From NCBI GenBank assembly GCA_964601505.1, contig CAZRNR010000088.1, forward strand, positions 1-5,321: 5,321 nucleotides of DNA, written 5' to 3'. A program made the position numbers and the translations under genes. The notes under the pieces are model-generated. The model saw nothing but the letters and a program-made list of their open reading frames with translations, had not been told where the DNA came from and made no database searches. This stretch comes from DRWZ01 sp964601505. Lineage in GTDB: Bacteria > Calescibacteriota > Calescibacteriia > Calescibacteriales > Calescibacteriaceae. Below, piece by piece: positions 1 to 5,255 of the stretch; the stretch's first letter is position 1; each line of letters opens with the position of its first letter.

Positions 1-116
1 GGGAGGTCCTCCTCCGCTTCTCCGGAGCGGACCCCGAGGTGGAGGCGCTCCTGAGAGAGGGGAGGCTCGAGGAGGCGGCCAAGAGGCTCGCCCTCAGCGG
101 GATCGCGGGGGTCTGA
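1..116 (+). CDS. 3' end of an unrecognised protein gene (partial)
   Basis: An open frame enters from the left edge (first full codon at 3) and stops at TGA 114-116. About 38 residues are visible, ending in a charged helical stretch ALLREGRLEEAAKRLAL followed by SGIAGV. Third codon positions are nearly all G or C, as in the downstream genes, which supports real coding. The final 37 residues align without gaps to the final 37 of the next gene, with about 16 identities, so the two are probably tandem paralogues or share a C-terminal helical module. The stop overlaps the ribosome binding site of the next gene, so both are likely in one transcript. Function is unknown because the bulk of the gene lies outside the window. 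Confidence 0.7.
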   Translation, partial: EVLLRFSGADPEVEALLREGRLEEAAKRLALSGIAGV

Positions 117-121
117 GGAGG
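116..121 (+). promoter_or_regulatory. Shine-Dalgarno AGGAGG deciding the start of the 127-879 gene
   Basis: AGGAGG lies 5 nt before ATG 127 and only 2 nt before the in-frame GTG at 124, so ATG 127 is the better start. It shares its first base with the stop codon of the preceding gene, consistent with translational coupling. Confidence 0.7.
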
Positions 122-126
122 GCGTG

Positions 127-879
127 ATGGCGAAAGAAGAGGCCGCCGCGCTTTGGATTGTGGCGAGCGAGAGGGGCGTGGAGCGAAAGAACCCGAGAAG
201 GGCCAGGCCCTCTCCCCTCCCCGCAGTGGAGTTCGTCGCGGCCCTGGCCCGCGGGGAGGCCTCCCTCGCCTTCCGGTGGGAGGAGAGGCCCTTCCCCGGG
301 GAGGGCCTCGAGGTCCTCGGGCTTCGGGGTCCCAGGTCCTCCCCTGCCGCCCTCTTGCCCAAGCGGGAGCTCGGAAGGTTCGCCTCCCTTCTCGAGGAGC
401 TCATCGCGGCCCTCCCCCCGCTCCCGGAGTCTCCCCTCTTGAAGGAGGCGCTCGAGCTCGTGCGGGCGGGGGCGCGGGGAGCGGTCTCCTCGAGGGGCAG
501 GCGTTTCGCCCTCACGGCCCTCGAGGAGAAGGTCCTCCTCTGGACCCCGTCGGCCCACCCCTTGGCTCCCCTGCTCGAGCTCCTGCCCGAAGGGGGGCGG
601 TACGAGGGCCTCCTGCCCGGGTGCCCAGGGGCGGTCCTCGAGGCCAAGGTGCTGCGGTCTTGCCTGGTGGCCTTCCCCCTGGGGCTTCGAGTCGGCCCGA
701 AGAAGCTGACTGCGAAGGGCGGCGAGGGGGGCTGGGTCCCCCTCGGGGACGGGGAGGAGGCCCTGAAGCTCCTCCTGGAGGCCTTCGGCCTTCCCGAGGA
801 GGCCCGCGCGGCCCTCCGGGAAGGGAGGACGGAGGCGGCCCTCCGCCTTCTCGCCCTCCACGAGCTCGCGGCGATCTAG
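127..879 (+). CDS. Hypothetical protein, 250 aa, paralogous C-terminus to upstream gene
   Basis: I do not recognise this protein. It has 250 residues from ATG 127 (the codon GTG 124 is too close to the AGGAGG box). The N-terminal 30 residues are basic (GVERKNPRRARPSP). The middle is rich in Leu, Glu and Ala with two likely helical segments, LGRFASLLEELIAAL near residues 81-95 and LLKEALELVRAGARGAV near 104-120. The C-terminus is AALREGRTEAALRLLALHELAAI, matching the upstream gene's tail. No signal peptide, membrane span or catalytic motif is evident. Coding is supported by the ribosome binding site, strong G/C bias at codon position three and tight spacing to the previous gene. The long ORF on the opposite strand over this region looks like a shadow. 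Seven CTCGAG hexamers fall inside, six of them as Leu-Glu codon pairs. Confidence 0.75.
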   Translation: MAKEEAAALWIVASERGVERKNPRRARPSPLPAVEFVAALARGEASLAFRWEERPFPGEGLEVLGLRGPRSSPAALLPKRELGRFASLLEELIAALPPLPESPLLKEALELVRAGARGAVSSRGRRFALTALEEKVLLWTPSAHPLAPLLELLPEGGRYEGLLPGCPGAVLEAKVLRSCLVAFPLGLRVGPKKLTAKGGEGGWVPLGDGEEALKLLLEAFGLPEEARAALREGRTEAALRLLALHELAAI

Positions 880-911
880 GGGGGAAGCCGCGTCGGAGCG
901 GAGAGAAGGGG

Positions 912-1019
912 GTGCTCAGGCTTCTGGAGGAGCTGAGGGCCCACGGCGCGACTGCCGCGGTCGCGGAGCTCGAGGGTACCCCCGAGGTTCAGAGGGCCTC
1001 GGGGGCGGGAAGTGTTTAA
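912..1019 (+). CDS. Possible small ORF, 35 aa, coupled to the next gene by TAATG
   Basis: GTG 912 opens a 35-codon frame ending at TAA 1017-1019. GGAG at 900-903 lies 8 nt upstream, a good ribosome binding site. The stop overlaps the ATG of the following gene (TAATG, one shared base), an arrangement typical of translational coupling. The product begins MLRLLEELRAHGATAAVAEL and looks like one amphipathic helix followed by a polar tail. I recognise no family. It could be a genuine small protein or a leader ORF that delivers ribosomes to the 1019 gene. Without it, 880-1018 would be an unusually long gap in a tightly packed run. The support is the start/stop context; the sequence is too short for codon bias to be decisive. 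Confidence 0.5.
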   Translation: MLRLLEELRAHGATAAVAELEGTPEVQRASGAGSV

Positions 1020-1540
1020 TGGAAGACGTGGAACGCGGCCTCCTCCTCTTCTTGCGCCCCGTCGGCCCCTCGGGGTTCGTCCTCCCCGGGTTCGTCTTGG
1101 TAGAGGGGCTCAAGGCGCCCCAGCTCCTCCACGCCTACGAGAAGACTTCCCCAGGCCACTACGTCCCCGAGGAGCACCTGCCCACGCTCTACGTCCTGCT
1201 CCCGAGGCACGCGGAAGAGGGAGAGTGGCCCGAAGAGGAGGACCCGCCAAGGCCTCCGAGGAGGAGGTCCGAGAAGGCGAGGAGCGCCCTCTGGCGCTTC
1301 TCCGCCGCCCTCGTCGAGGACGTGGAAGCCTTCAAGGCGAGGGCCAAGGAGGAAGCGCTCTACGACGACAGGTTCTTTCCCCTGCACGCCCTGAGGAGGG
1401 AGAGGGCCCTCGGGGTCTACGGGGTCCTGAAGGCGCTGGAGGAGGTGGCCTACTTCGTCTTGGACGAGGAGAAGGCCTCCCTCCTCGCCCGCCTTCTCGA
1501 GGGCGCCCCCCTCGAGGACCTTCCCAGGCCCCCGATCTGA
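1019..1540 (+). CDS. Hypothetical protein, 173 aa
   Basis: I do not recognise this protein. Translation from ATG 1019 gives 173 residues ending PLEDLPRPPI. The N-terminal 60 residues are mostly hydrophobic-alternating (LLLFLRPVGPSGFVLPGFVL), like beta-strands rather than a membrane helix. Residues about 65-85 are an acidic then basic, proline-containing linker (EEGEWPEEEDPPRPPRRR). The rest appears helical and acidic (ALVEDVEAFKARAKEEALYDD, then VLKALEEVAYFVLDEEKASLLARLL). Third codon positions are almost all G or C in this frame, and the start is coupled to the small ORF at 912-1019. It lies 48 bp upstream of the amino-methyltransferase, so it may be co-transcribed with the methylase pair. 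Whether it relates functionally to DNA modification cannot be said. Confidence 0.7.
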   Translation: MEDVERGLLLFLRPVGPSGFVLPGFVLVEGLKAPQLLHAYEKTSPGHYVPEEHLPTLYVLLPRHAEEGEWPEEEDPPRPPRRRSEKARSALWRFSAALVEDVEAFKARAKEEALYDDRFFPLHALRRERALGVYGVLKALEEVAYFVLDEEKASLLARLLEGAPLEDLPRPPI

Positions 1541-1588
1541 ACGGAAGGCGCGGGCGGAAGCGACCGAAGCGCCGCGTGGGTCGAACCT

Positions 1589-2332
1589 ATGGAAAGCGAT
1601 CCCCTTCTCCTCGAAGAGGCCTTCGCCCTCCTGGAGAGGGCGAGGGACGCAGACCTCGTGCTCACCGATCCGCCCTACGGCACCACCCGCCTCCCCTGGG
1701 ACGAGGAGCCCGACTGGAGGGAGCTCCTCTCGCTGGCCCGGGAGGCCCTGTCCCCGAGGGGGAACCTCGTCCTCTTCGTCTCGGGGCGCGCGGTCTACCG
1801 GGTCCTCCAGGCCCTGGAGGAGCTCTCCTGGCCCTGGTACGAGCTCGTCTGGCCCAAGAGGACCCCCACGGGCTTCTATGACGCGGGCCGCAGGCCGCTC
1901 CGGGCCCACGAGTGGGTGGTCGTGGCCCCGAAGACCTGGGGGAAGAGCGTCTACAGGCCGCAGCGGTGGGCCGCGCCCGAGCGGAAGGGGACGGTGCGGA
2001 GGCAGGCGAACGGGGCCCACTGGGGAAAGGCCGAGGCCGTCCCCTACGAGGACGACGGCACGAGGCTTCCCCTCTCCGTCCTCCTGCCCTTCGCCCTCTC
2101 CCCCGAGGAGCGCGCGGGCCACCCCACGCAGAAGCCCCTGGCCCTCGGGCGCTACCTGGTGGAGACGTACTCGGAGCCCGGAGGCCTGGTCCTCGACCCG
2201 TACGCGGGGTCGGGGACCTTCGGCGTGGCGGCTCTGGAGCTTGGGCGGCGGTTCCTCGGCGCCGAGCGCGATCCCTTCTGGAGGGAAGCCGCGCTGAGAC
2301 GGCTCAAGGGGGTAACGAGAAGGCTCCTGTGA
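1589..2332 (+). CDS. Class-beta DNA methyltransferase (N6-adenine or N4-cytosine), 247 aa
   Basis: This is an S-adenosylmethionine-dependent DNA methyltransferase of the N6_N4_Mtase type. Catalytic motif IV DPPYG is at residues 27-31. HPTQKP (178-183) is the conserved element before motif I, VLDPYAGSGT (201-210) is the S-adenosylmethionine-binding motif I, and the following acidic motif GAERD is at 224-228. The order catalytic motif first, cofactor motif last is class beta. DPPY favours adenine N6 methylation, but N4-cytosine cannot be excluded. Residues about 95-170, between the motifs, probably hold the target-recognition part; the recognised site is not predictable. The size is near the minimum for the family and resembles solitary phage or chromosomal methylases. 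ATG 1589 has no clear Shine-Dalgarno, but it is the only good start after the upstream stop in the same frame. The stop TGA overlaps the GTG of the C5 methyltransferase. No partner endonuclease is visible. Confidence 0.9.
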   Translation: MESDPLLLEEAFALLERARDADLVLTDPPYGTTRLPWDEEPDWRELLSLAREALSPRGNLVLFVSGRAVYRVLQALEELSWPWYELVWPKRTPTGFYDAGRRPLRAHEWVVVAPKTWGKSVYRPQRWAAPERKGTVRRQANGAHWGKAEAVPYEDDGTRLPLSVLLPFALSPEERAGHPTQKPLALGRYLVETYSEPGGLVLDPYAGSGTFGVAALELGRRFLGAERDPFWREAALRRLKGVTRRLL

Positions 2333-3420
2333 GAGGACGCGCGACCGTTGTGGACCTCTTTGCGGGCGCAGGCGGGCTCAGCCTCGGTTTCGTCCAGGCG
2401 GGCTTTGCGGTCGTGGGAGCCGCCGAGGTCGACCCCCGCGCCGCCAGAACTTACGAAGGGCTCGTGGGCGTGAGGCCCCTCGTGGCCGACCTCTCCGCCC
2501 TCCCTCCTGAGGAGGCGGCGAGGAAGTGGGGCTTAGAACCAGGGGAGCTCACTGTTCTTGTCGGAGGCCCCCCGTGCCAGGGCTTCACGCAGATGAGGGG
2601 GTACAGGGGGGCTGGAGATCCCAGGAACGCTCTCCTCTTGGTCTACCTCGACTACGTGGCCTACTTGCGCCCCAAATTCGTCCTCGTGGAGAACGTCCCC
2701 GGACTCGCCGCTCTCCCCCACGGACGGGCCTTCCTCGAGGCCCTCCACGCAGGCCTTCACCGCCTCGGCTACGCCTTCCGGGAGGGCGAACTCGATGCCG
2801 TCTTTTACGGCGTGCCCCAGAGGAGAAGGCGCTACTTCCTCCTCGGGGCGAGGGAGGGGCTCCCCCTTCCTTCCTGGCCTGAACCCACCCACGGGCCCCC
2901 GGGGAGCCTCGAGGTGGTTGTGGGGCTCAAGCGCCCGTGGGTCACGGTGCGGGAGGCCATCGGCCACCTCCCTCCCCTAAAAGCGGGGGAGCGCTACCCA
3001 CACGACCCTATGCACTTCGCCCCCTCCGTGGGCGAGCGCGTCCTCCGCTTCATCGCCAAGGTGCCCAAGGACGGAGGAAGCAGGACCCAGGTCCCCAAAG
3101 AGGAGTGGCTCCCTTGCCATCGGGACCACAACGGCCACAAGGACACCTACGGCAGGCTTGCCTGGGACCGCCCCGCGGGCGTGATCACCTCGGGGTGTTG
3201 CAACGTGTCCAAGGGCCGCTTCGTCCACCCCGAGCAAGACCGGGCCATAACCCCGAGGGAGGCCGCCCTCCTTCAGGGCTTCCCCCCCAGCGCGGTCTTC
3301 CACGGCCCCTTGGGGGCCGTTCAGCGGCAGATCGGCAACGCCGTCCCCCCTCCCCTTGCCAAGGCCCTGGCCCTTTCCATCGCCCGGGTCCTCGAGCGAA
3401 GCAGTGAAGTGCAGAGCTGA
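2329..3420 (+). CDS. DNA cytosine-5 methyltransferase, 363 aa
   Basis: This enzyme transfers a methyl group from S-adenosylmethionine to carbon 5 of cytosine in a specific DNA site. All main family motifs are present in order: I, DLFAGAGGLSLGF (9-21); the acidic residue after motif I in AEVDP (32-36); IV, GGPPCQGF (79-86) with catalytic Cys83; VI, ENVPG (121-125); VIII, QRRRRYFLLG (164-173); the variable target-recognition region, about 180-300; IX, REAALLQGFP (310-319); X, QIGNAVPPPLAKA (334-346). The frame is open far upstream, but GTG 2329 is chosen because AGAAGG (2318-2323) precedes it by 5 nt, it overlaps the previous stop as GTGA, and motif I starts at residue 9 as is usual. Length is normal for the family. 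The recognition sequence cannot be read from the protein. It is probably co-translated with the amino-methyltransferase. It could be an orphan enzyme or the modification half of a restriction-modification locus. Confidence 0.95.
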   Translation: MRGRATVVDLFAGAGGLSLGFVQAGFAVVGAAEVDPRAARTYEGLVGVRPLVADLSALPPEEAARKWGLEPGELTVLVGGPPCQGFTQMRGYRGAGDPRNALLLVYLDYVAYLRPKFVLVENVPGLAALPHGRAFLEALHAGLHRLGYAFREGELDAVFYGVPQRRRRYFLLGAREGLPLPSWPEPTHGPPGSLEVVVGLKRPWVTVREAIGHLPPLKAGERYPHDPMHFAPSVGERVLRFIAKVPKDGGSRTQVPKEEWLPCHRDHNGHKDTYGRLAWDRPAGVITSGCCNVSKGRFVHPEQDRAITPREAALLQGFPPSAVFHGPLGAVQRQIGNAVPPPLAKALALSIARVLERSSEVQS

Positions 3421-3440
3421 AGAGCTTTATCGGCGAGATC

Positions 3441-3460
3441 TCCTAGCTCGAGACCAGGGC
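3441..3460 (-). other. Predicted omega RNA guide segment (flanking DNA)
   Basis: In TnpB systems the transcript runs through the right end into flanking DNA, and the first 16-20 nt after the element act as the guide. Reading the - strand downward from 3460 this would be host DNA starting GCCCTGGTCTCGAGC, lying between the methyltransferase stop and the element. It would direct TnpB to the empty insertion site. This is inference, and the exact first base depends on the unproven right tip. Confidence 0.4.
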
Positions 3461-3600
3461 GTGACGTCCTCCCCCGAATGAATTCGGGGGCATCCCTTTC
3501 AGGATGCGCGCAAGGATTCTTCCTTGCGCTTCGGTTCGTGGACCGTATGCCATCCCAACCGGAATGACAAGACCACGGGCCGCGCCACTCGGCCACTACT
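3461..3600 (-). ncRNA. Omega RNA (reRNA) scaffold at the tnpB 3' end
   Basis: TnpB proteins work with an RNA derived from the end of their own mRNA and the right end. On the - strand I see consecutive stem-loops: GGCCG/CGGCC (3594-3578), a perfect 9-bp stem GCGCAAGGA/TCCTTGCGC with a 4-nt loop (3529-3508), GCATCC/GGATGC with a 6-nt loop (3507-3490), and the right-end hairpin (3490-3471), which shares base 3490 with its neighbour. Three of them abut with almost no spacer. The tnpB stop codon (3501-3499) lies in the loop of the third, so coding and structural RNA overlap, as known for this family. The 3' end is set at the presumed element tip. The 5' end is a guess at the most distal stem I can see. 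Confidence 0.6.
3471..3490 (-). repeat. Right-end subterminal hairpin
   Basis: CCCCCGAAT/ATTCGGGGG is a perfect 9-bp palindrome around 2 central bases. It is presumably the hairpin bound by TnpA at the right end and also the terminal stem-loop of the omega RNA. It matches the left-end hairpin at 17 of 20 positions. Confidence 0.8.
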
Positions 3601-4749
3601 CCCCTTCACGGGAGATACGTGGAATGCCCGCTCGTAGATATTGAGCGCAGCATTCACATCCGCCTGGGCCGTCCACCCACAGGAGCAACGGTAGAGTCCC
3701 CGGTGAACCCGGTTGGCCTTCCTCACCTGGCCACAAGCATGGCAAGTGCGGGAGGTACCCCGCTCCTCCACGTCGTTCCGTACGGTGATCCCCACAAGGG
3801 CCGCCTTGTACCGAAGCATGTGAAGGATCTTGCGGTAGGACCAGGCGTGTAAGCGCTGGTTTACCCGGGGACCGTAATCCATTCCTTCCCGGATGCCCGT
3901 GAGATTCCCGATGACGATCTCCTTCACCCCGCGCTTGACACACTCGCGGATGAAGTGGGAGGTAGCCAGGTGAAGGAGGTGCTCCACCTGTCGGCTTTCC
4001 TTGCGGGCAATCTGCCTGAAACGACGGGACATGCGGGGATTCTCCTGGGATGGGGGTTTCACCCTTGCCCGCACCTTCTGCCAGTACCGACGGGCCGCCT
4101 TGATGAAACGGCCAGAGTAGAGAAGGACCGTTCCGTCTTCAAAAGCGGCCGCCAGGAGTACGGTTTCCCCCAGATCCACCGCCACCCGCCCTTGGCCGTG
4201 GTTCCCACGGGCCTTGACCTCCACCACCAGACGGGCTTCAAACTGCCCGGACCCCTTGTCGTAGATGATGGAGACCTCCCGTACCCGTTCGTACTCCACG
4301 CCGGGGCGGTGGTGAATCCGAAAGCTGACTTGGCGGACGCCGTCCTCCCTACCCTTGCCCAAGGAAAGGGTCAACCGGTCCCCCTCCAGCTTGAACCCGC
4401 TTTGGACGTACTTGAGGGGGGAAAGGGTGGACTTGGGCCGGAACCGAGGAGCATGATGTTCCGTCCTCCCATTTTTCTTCAGGGCGAAGAAAGACCTATA
4501 GGCCTGGATGACCTCATCCCGGGTGAGCTGTACCGATAGGGAGTAGTACCCCTTGGCTCGTGGCAGCGTCTTTAGGGTCCGATTGAGGGTGGACCGGCGT
4601 AGGTCCACCTTGCCCTTCTCCTTCAGCTCCTGGCGCAGGTGCCACATGAGGCCGTTGTAGACCTTAGTGGCGCAAAACATGGCGTCACGCAAGATGCGTT
4701 CCGTCTCGGAGTCCGCGTGGATCTGCGCCTTAAGGGTTAGGAGAGGCAT
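3499..4749 (-). CDS. tnpB: TnpB, RNA-guided nuclease (OrfB_IS605), 416 aa
   Basis: TnpB is the RuvC-type, omega-RNA-guided DNA endonuclease ancestral to Cas12; it cuts empty donor sites and so favours retention of the element. The start is ATG 4749 (MPLLTLKAQ), where the family N-terminus begins. The frame is open to 4893, but that part only overlaps tnpA. AGGAG at 4764-4760 precedes the start by 10 nt, and the gene overlaps the tnpA end by 20 nt. An N-terminal helical domain covers about 1-110 and a beta-rich wedge region about 110-185. RuvC-I Asp192 is in VAVDLGE, the zinc ribbon is CHAC (336-339) with CSC (355-357), and RuvC-III Asp364 is in QADVNAALNI. At RuvC-II the usual IVIED is IVIGNL, with Gly281 where the catalytic Glu normally sits. 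Length is normal. The basic C-terminal tail (about 375-416) is encoded within the region that also forms the omega RNA. Confidence 0.93.
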   Translation of the reverse strand: MPLLTLKAQIHADSETERILRDAMFCATKVYNGLMWHLRQELKEKGKVDLRRSTLNRTLKTLPRAKGYYSLSVQLTRDEVIQAYRSFFALKKNGRTEHHAPRFRPKSTLSPLKYVQSGFKLEGDRLTLSLGKGREDGVRQVSFRIHHRPGVEYERVREVSIIYDKGSGQFEARLVVEVKARGNHGQGRVAVDLGETVLLAAAFEDGTVLLYSGRFIKAARRYWQKVRARVKPPSQENPRMSRRFRQIARKESRQVEHLLHLATSHFIRECVKRGVKEIVIGNLTGIREGMDYGPRVNQRLHAWSYRKILHMLRYKAALVGITVRNDVEERGTSRTCHACGQVRKANRVHRGLYRCSCGWTAQADVNAALNIYERAFHVSPVKGSSGRVARPVVLSFRLGWHTVHEPKRKEESLRAS

Positions 4750-5152
4750 CGGTCTTTTGCTCCTGGATGTAGCGCTTGATGGTCTCTGAGCTGACATGCC
4801 CAGCGGTGCCGACGTAGTAGGAGGGGTTCCAAAGGTGGCCACCCCATAGCTGCTGCTTGAGATCGGGGAACGCTTTGAAAAGCCGCCGGGCACTTGCGCC
4901 CTTGAGAACCTTAGCTATCACCGCCGGACTGACGGCAGGGGGAGCGGAGAGGAAAAGGTGCACGTGATCCGGCATCACCTCCAGTCCGAGCAGTTCGTAC
5001 CCGCGCTCTTGGGCAGACCGGAGGAGAATCTCCTTCAGTTCCTTATCTATCGGCGGTACCAGCACCTCCTTGCGGTGTTTGGTTGACCAGACAAAATGGT
5101 AATTGATCTCATAGACGGCGTTTGGCGTGGACTTCCATGCCTTTTTCTTCAC
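4730..5152 (-). CDS. tnpA: TnpA, Y1 HUH single-strand transposase, 140 aa
   Basis: This is the IS200/IS605 transposase that cuts and rejoins single-stranded element ends through a 5'-phosphotyrosine link. The HUH metal-binding motif is PDHVHLF (His63 and His65). The nucleophile is Tyr128 in the helix IKRYIQEQ. The N-terminus WKSTPNAVYEINYHFVWSTKHR is the typical first strand and helix of the family. Length (140 aa) is usual and no motif is lost, so the enzyme looks active as a dimer. The start is GTG 5152, which overlaps a three-codon ATGATGATGTGA reading in another frame. No strong Shine-Dalgarno is seen; the nearest G-run lies in a palindrome at 5170-5184, so translation may be weak by design. 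The last 20 nt overlap the tnpB start. Confidence 0.95.
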   Translation of the reverse strand: MKKKAWKSTPNAVYEINYHFVWSTKHRKEVLVPPIDKELKEILLRSAQERGYELLGLEVMPDHVHLFLSAPPAVSPAVIAKVLKGASARRLFKAFPDLKQQLWGGHLWNPSYYVGTAGHVSSETIKRYIQEQKTDASPNP

Positions 5153-5159
5153 ATCATCA

Positions 5160-5184
5160 TGGTAATACCAAACCCCAGGGGTTT
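5160..5184 (-). promoter_or_regulatory. Two abutting palindromes just upstream of tnpA
   Basis: TGGTA-A-TACCA (5160-5170) and AAACCCC-A-GGGGTTT (5170-5184) are perfect palindromes with one-base centres, placed directly before the tnpA start. The only G-rich potential ribosome binding site is inside the second stem. By analogy with IS200, whose tnpA leader hides the ribosome site in a hairpin, these may restrain tnpA translation or block incoming transcription. They could instead bind a protein dimer. Confidence 0.45.
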
Positions 5185-5240
5185 GCGAGGGGGTCCGTGT
5201 ATCCCCCCAATAAATTGGGGGGGATTACAGCCCCCTCGCA
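5184..5240. repeat. 10-bp inverted repeat enclosing the left-end hairpin
   Basis: TGCGAGGGGG (5184-5193) is the exact inverse complement of CCCCCTCGCA (5231-5240). Between them lies the left-end hairpin, so the single strand could fold into one long two-tier stem. The outer pair has no counterpart that I can see at the right end. Confidence 0.75.
5203..5222 (-). repeat. Left-end subterminal hairpin
   Basis: CCCCCCAAT/ATTGGGGGG is a perfect 9-bp palindrome around AA. It is the left-end counterpart of the hairpin at 3471-3490 and the probable TnpA binding structure. One further G follows at 5223. Confidence 0.8.
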
Positions 5241-5255
5241 CTCCCCCGGTACTTC

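Larger units (their letters stand above)
3461..5240 (-). mobile_element. IS200/IS605-type insertion sequence with tnpA and tnpB
   Basis: The element carries tnpA (5152-4730) and tnpB (4749-3499) on the - strand, flanked by related imperfect-palindrome ends rather than terminal inverted repeats, as expected for single-strand 'peel and paste' transposition. The left end lies at the high coordinates (hairpin 5203-5222) and the right end at the low coordinates (hairpin 3471-3490). The right tip is placed near 3461 by the GTCAC on the - strand just after the hairpin, resembling the TCAA-type right cleavage sites of this family. The left tip is uncertain, between about 5223 and 5245, and is set here at the outer edge of the 10-bp inverted repeat. 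Both ORFs are full length with catalytic motifs largely intact, so the copy may be active. Its lower GC content and different codon use from the flank suggest recent acquisition. No target duplication is expected for this family. Confidence 0.85.

Noticed and set aside
94..861. Long - strand ORF (255 codons) opposite the 127-879 gene
   Set aside because: It is a shadow of the G/C-rich codon pattern. The + strand frame has the ribosome binding site, operon spacing and a tail shared with its neighbour, while the - strand product is low-complexity Gly/Pro/Arg/Glu.
912..1016. Small ORF as a third copy of the shared C-terminal module
   Set aside because: It has Leu/Ala/Glu-rich helical composition, but no gap-free alignment to the other two tails could be made.
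1016..2122. - strand ORF of 368 codons
   Set aside because: It overlaps the clearly identified amino-methyltransferase and the 1019 gene, and its product is composition-driven with no motif.
1912..2328. 139-codon in-frame extension upstream of the C5 methyltransferase
   Set aside because: It overlaps the end of the amino-methyltransferase, has no family motif, and GTG 2329 has a well-placed ribosome site and the normal distance to motif I.
3421..3460. Intrinsic terminator after the C5 methyltransferase
   Set aside because: Only short palindromes (GAGATCTC, CTCGAG) and no T-run. The strong hairpin at 3471-3490 belongs to the element and is not followed by a T-tract on the + strand.
3955..4539. 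+ strand ORF (194 codons) antisense to tnpB
   Set aside because: No start context or recognisable motif. It is best explained as the complement of tnpB codons.
4750..4893. 48-residue N-terminal extension of TnpB
   Set aside because: It lies wholly inside tnpA in another frame and is Ser/Pro-rich. The conserved TnpB N-terminus begins at ATG 4749, which has its own AGGAG.
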